This document shows positions 52,609 through 64,000 of a DNA stretch of 64,000 bases, one piece after another. Made by a program: the position numbers and the translations under genes. The stretch's first letter is position 1; the number at the start of each line of letters is the position of its first letter. The notes under the pieces were generated by a model. The model saw nothing but the letters and a program-made list of their open reading frames with translations, did not search any database and was not told the DNA's origin. Origin of the DNA: an uncultured Planctomycetota bacterium (GTDB lineage Bacteria > Planctomycetota > Phycisphaerae > UBA1845 > UTPLA1); contig CAADGE010000036.1 in the NCBI GenBank assembly GCA_900696465.1, positions 47,897 to 111,896 on the forward strand, given 5' to 3'.

Positions 52609-54591
52609 ATGATATTGAGTTCGTCTTGTTGCACTGTGATCCGCGCGCTGGGAATTGCCGGCGCCGCTATCTCGATGCTCATGTTCACGGTGCCAGCCCG
52701 TGCGGCGGCCCTCTCATGGAACAACGCCGCCGGAGGTTCCGCGGCGACCGCGAGCAACTGGAACCCGGTGCAGATACCAACCTCTGTCGACGACCTGACC
52801 TTCAATCTGGGCGGATCTTATTCAGTCACATGGAATGCCACCGTCGCAAACAGCCGCACGCATACCTACCGACAGGGCACGGTCACACACACCATCAGCA
52901 GTCCGCACACCGTCAGCACAGGAATCACCGTAGGCAATCTCGCCGGTGACAGCGCCACCATGACCCTGACAACCGGCACGCTGACTTCCAGCACAACCGT
53001 GACGGCAGGCAACGCCCTGAACAGCTTCGGCACGATCAACGTCAACGATGACGATGCAGACCTGAACATCACCGGCGCGGGCGCGGACCTGTTCATCGGC
53101 AACAACGGCGATGCCGAACTCAACATTACCGCAGCCGGATCGGTCGTCGTTGCCGACCAGTTCATCGCCGGCCTGAATGCCGCGTCCTCGCCCACCATTA
53201 CCGTCTCCGGTTTTTCACTCATACCGATCGGCCAGTCATCGCTCGAGGTGCAGGGAACCAGTCAGTCTCGAATCGGCCAGGGCGGCGATGCAACAATGAC
53301 CGTCTCCAACGGCGCATCGGCATCGTTCGCGGGCGACCTGGTGATCGCAAATGGCTCTGCCTCGAACAGCAGTATCACCGTCCAGACCTCCGGCATTCTC
53401 AATGCCACACTCGACGTCAGCGGCGATCTGCTGATCGGCCGGAATACCTCGGCAGCGGTCGCAGCCGGCGTCGGTATACTGAGCGTCAACACCGGTGGAA
53501 CCGCCTCGGTCGACGGTGACACCATCCTCGGGGACCCCGACGGAGGATCCGGCACCATCTTCCTGAACGGCGGCTCGTTCATCGGAGGTCAGCCGGTTCA
53601 AATGCTGTCGGGCTCCGCTCTTACCGGAACGGGAACAGTCGACGCAGACGTCACCGTCGGACCCGGCAGCATCGTCCCCACTGGCGCTTCAGGTCTTACT
53701 TTCAACGGCGTAATCAGCAACGCCGGTGCCGGCGTCTTCGGAACGAAGATCCATTTCGGCGCGGGTGGCGGATACACCGGCTCCGGTGTCTGCGATACGG
53801 AGATTACCGGCGATTCCGCTGCCGCTATTACTGCAACCGGGAACTTGTCCATCGGGAAGAACTCCGCCGCTGGGTTTTCCTACAACGGCGCGTTGGCCGT
53901 CGGGTCGCAGGACGTCACCCTCGTTGATTCCAACGGCGCGGTTCTCGGAGGATTGACGACCATCGACTCTGGCGGATCGCTTACCTGTTCCACGGGCATC
54001 GGGCTGCAACTCGGCGGCAGAATCCGCGGGCGGGGCGATCTTGTGGGCAACGTGATCTTGTCAGGAATTCTCGATCCAATGCGTAGCCCGACGCCCGGTG
54101 GGATCATCAGCATCCAAGGCAACCTGACCTTGAACCCCTCCGGCTCTTACGAGATGGACATCGGCGGCACGCCGGCTTCGGCTCAGCACGATCGCACCAA
54201 CGTGACCGGCACGGCGAGTTTCAACGGCACCATCCGTGTGTTCCTCCCGACTGGCTATGTCCCGAAAGTCGGTGAACAGTTCATTGCCATCAATGCAACG
54301 GCGGGGCGCACCGGCGAATTCACGACGATCATTCCGCCCAGTCCTTCACCCTGCAACAGTGTCACGTTTGTGATGGTCTATTCGTCCACAGCGGCCATCG
54401 TACTGGTGCGCCCGCCGCTCGGCTGCACGGCCCTGGGCGATTTGAACTCCGATGGTGGCTGCAACGGCAAGGACATCCAGGAGTTCATCGACAGCATGTT
54501 CTTCGGGCCGTACAACTCCTGCGCCGACATGAATGGCGACTGCTCCAACAACCTTCCCGACATCCCGATCTTCGTCAACTGCCTGCTGTAG
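52609..54591 (+). CDS. secreted autotransporter-like beta-helix protein with dockerin-like tail
   Basis: The 660-residue protein has a signal peptide (ALGIAGAAISMLMFTVPARA) and then ALSWNNAAGGSAATASNWNP, a common opening of autotransporter-associated repeat proteins. Residues ~80-560 are Gly/Thr/Ser/Asn-rich short strands repeating patterns such as DLxIGxNxxAxxxxxG, as in a passenger-like beta-helix. No autotransporter barrel follows. Instead the end (ALGDLNSDGGCNGKDIQ and ADMNGDCSNNLPDIP) is a dockerin-like calcium-binding pair. It is probably an extracellular surface or matrix protein. Confidence 0.78.
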   Translation: MILSSSCCTVIRALGIAGAAISMLMFTVPARAAALSWNNAAGGSAATASNWNPVQIPTSVDDLTFNLGGSYSVTWNATVANSRTHTYRQGTVTHTISSPHTVSTGITVGNLAGDSATMTLTTGTLTSSTTVTAGNALNSFGTINVNDDDADLNITGAGADLFIGNNGDAELNITAAGSVVVADQFIAGLNAASSPTITVSGFSLIPIGQSSLEVQGTSQSRIGQGGDATMTVSNGASASFAGDLVIANGSASNSSITVQTSGILNATLDVSGDLLIGRNTSAAVAAGVGILSVNTGGTASVDGDTILGDPDGGSGTIFLNGGSFIGGQPVQMLSGSALTGTGTVDADVTVGPGSIVPTGASGLTFNGVISNAGAGVFGTKIHFGAGGGYTGSGVCDTEITGDSAAAITATGNLSIGKNSAAGFSYNGALAVGSQDVTLVDSNGAVLGGLTTIDSGGSLTCSTGIGLQLGGRIRGRGDLVGNVILSGILDPMRSPTPGGIISIQGNLTLNPSGSYEMDIGGTPASAQHDRTNVTGTASFNGTIRVFLPTGYVPKVGEQFIAINATAGRTGEFTTIIPPSPSPCNSVTFVMVYSSTAAIVLVRPPLGCTALGDLNSDGGCNGKDIQEFIDSMFFGPYNSCADMNGDCSNNLPDIPIFVNCLL

Positions 54592-55081
54592 TTCGTCAGC
54601 TCAACATTGAGTGAACTTAAACTGTTGCTTTCTCGCAGTTTCGCAGTTCACCGCGATCGACCAGGTTTCAGGGCCGTTGCAAGCTTGTCCAAGCCGAGCC
54701 GGGCCAGTCGTGGCTCGGTCATCGATCCGACAGATTCGGACTCCCATCGCACAATCGAGTAGATAACACGATCCGGGTAACTGCTTTCGCAAGGGATGGA
54801 TTAGCCGGGCAATATGCCCAAGGAGGTGTCCAACCAGCAAAGGTCGATGCCGCCTTCGCACAGTCGGGCTGAAGTAAGGCCACTCTCGCCGGGCCTGCCA
54901 TCGTCTGCTATTCTGATCATAAGTGCGCATGGAGCAGAATGACGCCCGGCGCAGGCGGCGATTTTCCGAGAAATCGCCGCAGCAGTCGGCGTAGTGACGA
55001 ACTCCGCAAAGCCAGTATGATGCATCCTTTCGAAAAACAACTGTGGACTTGGACCGTCTCATCGGATCTGTAAGGTAAGAC
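54592..55081. other. intergenic region with a perfect hairpin
   Basis: In these 490 nt no gene is supported; the minus-strand open frames overlap each other and lack domains. A perfect 10-bp stem (arms 54955-54964 and 54971-54980, loop TCCGAG) has no T tract. TATGAT at 55016-55021 could be the -10 of the epimerase gene, but its -35 is poor. Confidence 0.4.
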
Positions 55082-56182
55082 TTGGCAACGGCGACACGAT
55101 CAACAGTTTCAACGTTACCCCTGCCCGCGGATGAATCGCCCAAGCACTACATGGTGACGGGCGGCGCCGGCTTTCTGGGCATCAACCTTGTGCGGTACCT
55201 GCTGGCGCGCGGCCACCGTGTCACGTCGCTCGATCTCGTGCCGTTCGACTACGAGGATTGCCGCGACAAGATCCGCGAGGTTCAGGGCGACATTCGCGAC
55301 ATCGCCGCCGTACGCGAGGCCCTGGCGGGCGCGCAGATCGTCGTCCACTGCGCCGCGGCGCTGCCGCTCTACTCCCCCGAGGACATCCGATCCACCGACC
55401 TGGACGGCACTCGAAACGTTCTCGAAGCGTCACACGAAGCAGAATGCGAACGTGTGGTGCATGTCTCGTCAACCGCGGTCTACGGCATTCCGGATCATCA
55501 CCCGCTGCTCGAGGATGATCCCCTGCACGGCGTTGGTCCATACGGTCAGGCAAAGGTCGATGCGGAGGCCGTGTGTCTGGACTATCGCAAACGGTACGGC
55601 ATGTGCATTCCGATCATCCGACCAAAGACCTTCATCGGGCCGGAGCGGCTCGGCGTGTTCGCGCTGTTTTATGACTGGGCAAAGGATGGGCGCGGCTTTC
55701 CGATGATCGGCTCAGGGCGGAATCGCTACCAGTTCCTTGATGTGGAAGATTTGTGTGATGCGATCTATCTGTGCTGCACGCTCGAACGCGACCGCGTGAA
55801 CGACATCTTCAACATCGGCGCAAAGGAGTTCCGCACCATGCGCGAGGACTATCAGGCCGTCCTTGACCGGGCCGGATTCGGCAAGCACGTCAGAGGTTTC
55901 CCCGCCGCACCGATGATCTGGACATTGCGATTCCTCGAACTGCTCAGACTCAGCCCGCTCTACAAGTGGGTCTACGAGACGGCGTCGAAGGACTCATTCG
56001 TCTCCATTGAAAAAGCGGAGAAGGTCCTTGGATTCCGGCCGAAGTACAGCAACCGCGACGCGCTGGTGCGAAATTATGAGTGGTACCTGGCAAACCTGCA
56101 CAAGTTCGGTGATGCCAGCGGCGTGTCGCACCGCGTGCCGTGGAAACAGGGCATCCTGCGGCTTGCCAAGGTCTTCTTCTAA
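55082..56182 (+). CDS. NAD-dependent epimerase/dehydratase (extended SDR)
   Basis: The 366-residue sugar- or sterol-type short-chain dehydrogenase has the Rossmann motif [14 protein letters not shown] near residue 25. [13 protein letters not shown] follows, then SSTAVYG and the catalytic YGQAK (Tyr-x3-Lys) near 160. The C-terminal half carries the substrate domain with [14 protein letters not shown] and [15 protein letters not shown]. Nucleotide-sugar epimerisation or dehydration in envelope polysaccharide synthesis is likely; 3-beta-hydroxysteroid-type activity is an alternative. The TTG start has an AAGGTAAG site just upstream; the first ATG (MVTGG) would cut into the fold. Confidence 0.88.
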   Translation: MATATRSTVSTLPLPADESPKHYMVTGGAGFLGINLVRYLLARGHRVTSLDLVPFDYEDCRDKIREVQGDIRDIAAVREALAGAQIVVHCAAALPLYSPEDIRSTDLDGTRNVLEASHEAECERVVHVSSTAVYGIPDHHPLLEDDPLHGVGPYGQAKVDAEAVCLDYRKRYGMCIPIIRPKTFIGPERLGVFALFYDWAKDGRGFPMIGSGRNRYQFLDVEDLCDAIYLCCTLERDRVNDIFNIGAKEFRTMREDYQAVLDRAGFGKHVRGFPAAPMIWTLRFLELLRLSPLYKWVYETASKDSFVSIEKAEKVLGFRPKYSNRDALVRNYEWYLANLHKFGDASGVSHRVPWKQGILRLAKVFF

Positions 56183-56297
56183 ACAGGCGGAAGCAAGCGA
56201 TGATCGCGTTTTGAGGGCAGTTTCGTACATGTAAGCATTCACGCGAACGATCGGACTTACGCCGCCTGCGACACACCTTTGCCGGTGCCGAACAGGG

Positions 56298-56313
56298 ACT
56301 CAAGTATTTGAGT
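56298..56313. promoter_or_regulatory. dyad symmetry upstream of the metal-efflux genes
   Basis: ACTCAA-GTAT-TTGAGT is a perfect 6-bp inverted repeat with a 4-nt centre, about 150 nt before ATG 56462. It could be an operator for a metal sensor, but no regulator gene is adjacent. Confidence 0.3.
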
Positions 56314-56461
56314 AAGAATCGCAGCGCGAAGGCCGGAAAAAACGGCCAGATATCTTGTTCTGAGGCCCCATGATCCTGCTCCCGGACTGACAGCACGTTA
56401 TGCACGCCCCCATGTGATAAGCTTCTGGACTGACGACAGAGGTCCTGCTAACATCAGGGTA

Positions 56462-56968
56462 ATGAAGCGGCGTTCCTGCTTATCCTCTGCAGCCTGGATC
56501 GTACGAGCGGTTATTGCCGTTCTGCTCGTGCCCGCATTCGCTCTGCGGCCACCGGGTGCGGAGGCGGTCCTGTTCCATGAACACGGCGATGACGGCAGAC
56601 ATTTTCATGTCGTCAGTAACGTCGAAACAGAACGGGGACAGAAGGAGCACGCTGCCTGGCACGATCAGGAACACTTGCGGCTGGGCAAAGCACCGCCGAG
56701 CGAGTCTGATGCGGCAACGCATGACGAAGAATGCGGCTCGCTCTACCTCGTCTTCGCCAAAAATCTTGTGGTTCGCGCAGCAAACCCGCATCCCACGGTT
56801 TGCAATCCTGTGCCGACGGGAACCGCTTCGGCCCTTGCGGTCGCCTTGCTCGATCTTGGTTCGGTTCTCCCGACATCAGTTCTGTCCTCCGCAACAGGGC
56901 CACCCATTCCGCTCGGCGAGCGAACCATCTCGCGTATCCTGTTGAGCAATCACTCACTTCTGATCTGA
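56462..56968 (+). CDS. exported His-rich protein of the metal-efflux operon
   Basis: The 168-residue protein has a signal peptide (SSAAWIVRAVIAVLLVPAFALRPPGAEA) followed by LFHEHGDDGRHFHVV, whose histidines could bind Zn, Co or Cd. HAAWHDQEHLRL adds more. The rest has no recognised domain, apart from a hydrophobic stretch ASALAVALLDLGSVL. Its place 127 nt before the efflux genes suggests a periplasmic metal-binding or sensing role. ATG 56462 is chosen because it begins the signal peptide. Confidence 0.6.
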   Translation: MKRRSCLSSAAWIVRAVIAVLLVPAFALRPPGAEAVLFHEHGDDGRHFHVVSNVETERGQKEHAAWHDQEHLRLGKAPPSESDAATHDEECGSLYLVFAKNLVVRAANPHPTVCNPVPTGTASALAVALLDLGSVLPTSVLSSATGPPIPLGERTISRILLSNHSLLI

Positions 56969-57095
56969 AGCCCATCGTTTGCCTATCGCGATGAGGCCCG
57001 CGTGCGCGCCGATTGCGTTCCGCGTGGCCTGCGCCGTGTCATTTACGTTGCCGGTCATTGGTCAGCCGGCCGTTGCAAACGACAGGATTCAGTAC

Positions 57096-58670
57096 ATGCA
57101 TCAACGAAGATTATACCGAATCACCTGGGTCATCCCGCTCTTGGTCCCGCTTGGCTGCGCGCAAGTCAATCCGACGCCCGATTACCGCCGCGCCGCTGAG
57201 GAGATCATGTCGGCGACCGCAATTGATACTGTGTATGACCCGAACGAGGACGCCGAGATAGGCCGACGGGTAGCGGAGATCGTCCGCGCCGGTCTCACCG
57301 CCGAAGACGCCGTTCGTGTCGCCCTACTCAACAATCCAACACTTCAGGCGGCCTTCTATCGCATCGGCATGGCCCGTGCGGATGTCGTGCAATCCGGCCT
57401 GTTCTCCAATCCTTCGCTGTCGTTCTCGCTCCAGTTTCCCGAGGGCGGTGGGCGCAGCAATCTTCAAGCGAGTCTAGCCCAGAACATCGTAGACCTGTGG
57501 CAGATACCGGTCCGCAAGCGGGTGTCAGAATCGACGCTGACAGAGACGGTGCTGTCCATTGGTCGTGACGGAGCCAGATTGGCAGCCGACGTCAAGGCCG
57601 CCTACTTCGCAGCTGTTGCCGCAGACCGGAACCTCACCATTGCAAAGGAGAACCTCGATGTTGCTCGGAATCTGCTCGATGTAACGCAAGCACGCCAAAA
57701 AGCTGGTGCCGTGGGCGAACTCGATGTCAACCTGGCGCGAAGCCCAGTTCTCACCGCGGAGTTAGGCGTGCAAAGCGCCCGATTCGGCGCAGACACGGCA
57801 CGGCGGCGACTTGCGATACTCCTTGGACTCACCGGCCGAGGTGAAGAACTTCAACTGATCGAGCCGCTGCCGCAGCCACCGGAAATGTCACTGCCTTCAG
57901 ATCATATCGTAGAGGTCGCACTGGAGGCGCGGCTCGATCTGAGCGCGGCGCGACAAGCAAGCTCAGCAGCCGAACAGAGGGTGCGTGAGGAGTACCTGAA
58001 AGTATTCCCCAACATCGAGATCGGGCCGTTCCTTGAACGAAGCGAAAGTCGAGGCCAACCCGGACGGAACATCCTTGCCGATACGGCGCGGTCCTCCGTT
58101 GCCGCGGGTGGGCTGACCGTGCCGGATATTCAATCGCGCGGACAGCGCGATCAGGCGCGGCGTCAGGAGATCAACTCGATCCTGGGACCGGCGCTCACGA
58201 TGACGCTGCCAATTTTCGACCAAAACCAGGCACAGATCGCCAAAGCCGAGTACGAATACCAACAGACCCTCAAGCAGCTCGATGCGATCGAGCGGGCCGT
58301 TGTGCAGGAGGCACGCCAGGCGGCGGACCAGGCGGAAACAGCGTGGAGGATCGCCCGATACTACGAATCCCAGGTCGTGCCACAGGCGCAACAGGCACTC
58401 GAACTATCCGACACGTCATACCGGGCCGGCAAAACATCGATCGTCACGGTGTTGGAAGCGCAGCGAACGCTGCTGGCGACGCGACGAAGTTCGGTGGATG
58501 CGGCGAGAGATGCCGCCGAGGCCATTGCTGAGCTGGAGCGAACGACCGGGCGTCCGTTGAATGCCCTTCTCCTGCAGACGCCAGCAGCACATCCGGAATC
58601 CACAGAAGCCGACGCAAATGCTGCGTCAATACAAGAGCCGACTGAATCGACTATGGAGGCGAATCCATGA
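57096..58670 (+). CDS. CzcC-like outer-membrane efflux protein (TolC family)
   Basis: This outer-membrane channel of a tripartite metal efflux pump has 524 residues. ATG 57096 gives a classical lipoprotein signal (RLYRITWVIPLLVPLGC) with an AGGA site upstream, so it is preferred over the long frame from 56979. Two OEP repeats of long coiled-coil helices follow, about residues 60-270 (LTAEDAVRVALLNNPTLQAAF and on) and 290-490 (IVEVALEARLDLSAARQ, LKQLDAIERAVVQEARQAADQAE). The end is an acidic tail. It overlaps the small lipoprotein gene by 4 bp. Confidence 0.9.
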   Translation: MHQRRLYRITWVIPLLVPLGCAQVNPTPDYRRAAEEIMSATAIDTVYDPNEDAEIGRRVAEIVRAGLTAEDAVRVALLNNPTLQAAFYRIGMARADVVQSGLFSNPSLSFSLQFPEGGGRSNLQASLAQNIVDLWQIPVRKRVSESTLTETVLSIGRDGARLAADVKAAYFAAVAADRNLTIAKENLDVARNLLDVTQARQKAGAVGELDVNLARSPVLTAELGVQSARFGADTARRRLAILLGLTGRGEELQLIEPLPQPPEMSLPSDHIVEVALEARLDLSAARQASSAAEQRVREEYLKVFPNIEIGPFLERSESRGQPGRNILADTARSSVAAGGLTVPDIQSRGQRDQARRQEINSILGPALTMTLPIFDQNQAQIAKAEYEYQQTLKQLDAIERAVVQEARQAADQAETAWRIARYYESQVVPQAQQALELSDTSYRAGKTSIVTVLEAQRTLLATRRSSVDAARDAAEAIAELERTTGRPLNALLLQTPAAHPESTEADANAASIQEPTESTMEANP

Positions 58671-58876
58671 AACGTACCACGTCGTCATCTCTCATACGCA
58701 TGAAATCATATCTGGGGGTGTCCGTACTGGCTGTTACGGTACTTCCAGGTTGTATCCCTGCGGATCAGCAGGGCCTGTCGGATGCCGTTCGAGCCGCGCT
58801 AGGCGAGCAGGTCTTAGGACTCGTCAGCTTCGCCGTGGCCTTTGCACGGCAGCTTCTGGCGGCCTATCTGTTTTGA
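58667..58876 (+). CDS. small lipoprotein in the efflux operon
   Basis: The 69-residue peptide starts in the ATGA overlap with the efflux channel gene. A lipobox is clear: basic start, SYLGVSVLAVTVLPGC, then IPADQQG. The C-terminus (VLGLVSFAVAFARQLLAAYLF) is a hydrophobic helix. It could anchor or assemble the pump. The product is too short for domain assignment, but the coupling and lipobox make it a likely real gene. Confidence 0.65.
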   Translation: MKRTTSSSLIRMKSYLGVSVLAVTVLPGCIPADQQGLSDAVRAALGEQVLGLVSFAVAFARQLLAAYLF

Positions 58877-58896
58877 ACAATCTCAATGAACCCGGA

Positions 58897-63662
<4,766 letters not shown>

Positions 63663-63952
63663 GGATTCACGCCATGCCGTGAGAGTTATCCACGGCTGTC
63701 AATCCCGCGTGCGAAATCACATGGCCTACATTTGGAGTAGTTCGGACTTCAGGACTCGTCGTCAATCGACCTGATCTGTACATATCAAATCAGCTATTTT
63801 CATACGTGCGAGCAGGCACTCGCAGAAGCCACTTCTCCCTTCGTGATAACCCGCCAACATTGCAGTTGTACATTCGTATTCGTCCGGCCAACCCCGTCTA
63901 CCAATCTCTGGGCGAGGCGGGCATGCTGCTTCCGTAATAGACGGAGGTGGGT

Positions 63953-64000
63953 ATGCCGCGCGAGGGAAGTCGTGATCTGAAGAAAGAGAAGTTCTGGCGG
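63953..64000 (+). CDS. start of a probable IS66-type transposon accessory ORF
   Basis: Only the first 16 codons are visible (MPREGSRDLKKEKFWR), preceded by a perfect GGAGGT ribosome site 6 nt upstream. The KKEKFWR pattern is like the start of small DNA-binding ORFs of IS66-type elements, where FWR is followed by a helix-turn-helix. The rest lies outside the window. No terminal inverted repeat could be identified in the 290 nt upstream (63663-63952), which hold only a TGCGAG/CTCGCA hairpin at 63807-63824. Confidence 0.45.
   Translation, partial: MPREGSRDLKKEKFWR

Noticed and set aside
54601..55143. Minus-strand open frame of 180 codons
   Set aside because: It has no recognisable domain or ribosome site and overlaps the epimerase start.

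Overview
The window is a 64 kb piece of a GC-rich bacterial chromosome, most likely from the Planctomycetota and probably close to the class Phycisphaerae. Four things point there: a PEP-CTERM protein, large secreted proteins with dockerin-like GDxNxDG tails and repeated GACC cysteine motifs, a bacterial microcompartment (BMC) locus of the kind common in planctomycetes, and PQQ-type beta-propeller proteins. This assignment rests on gene content only; no rRNA lies in the window. Gene recognition comes from reading the translated sequences, without database searches.

Layout. 0-4 kb: the 3' part of hflX, two overlapping PilZ (c-di-GMP receptor) genes, a minus-strand hairpin plus T-tract terminator that may end an unrecognised small RNA, and a lipoprotein. 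4.2-11.5 kb: a tight plus-strand run of a HemW-like radical SAM protein, a chorismate-lyase-like protein, a flavin-dependent halogenase-like oxidoreductase, DUF3311 plus a sodium:solute symporter, a 4-hydroxybenzoyl-CoA-type thioesterase, a small EamA-like membrane protein and a secreted beta-propeller. 11.7-26.5 kb: a PEP-CTERM protein, a glycosyltransferase overlapping an ABC ATPase followed by a very large FtsX-type permease, a second propeller, a minus-strand operon (metallophosphoesterase, HtrA protease, glycerate kinase), and a second ABC ATPase/permease pair. 26.6-31.4 kb (minus): PilB-like, PilT and PilB-like motor ATPases behind a good sigma70-type promoter. 31.7-36.5 kb: lysA, a small unknown gene, a lipopolysaccharide-kinase-like gene, an Rrf2 regulator, a HEAT-like exported protein and a DUF456 membrane protein. 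36.6-40.8 kb (minus): a compact BMC operon with one BMC-H, two BMC-T, three BMC-P shell genes and one CoA-acylating aldehyde dehydrogenase. 40.9-48.8 kb: a membrane TPR protein, an S9A prolyl oligopeptidase lipoprotein, two unknowns and an FHA-GAF histidine kinase. 49.1-54.6 kb: two large secreted proteins flanking tRNA-Thr(CGT). 55-64 kb: an NAD-dependent epimerase, a CzcCBA-type heavy-metal efflux operon with a His-rich exported protein and a tiny lipoprotein, and the first codons of a probable IS66-type accessory ORF at the right edge.

The most notable pieces are the BMC locus and the 4.2-9.8 kb cluster. The BMC locus has a full shell inventory resembling that of the Haliangium ochraceum compartment, but only one recognisable cargo enzyme. 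The 4.2-9.8 kb cluster combines chorismate-lyase, halogenase-like, hotdog thioesterase and radical SAM genes, which suggests a hydroxybenzoate-derived product. The rest is mostly envelope, transport, type IV pilus and housekeeping genes.
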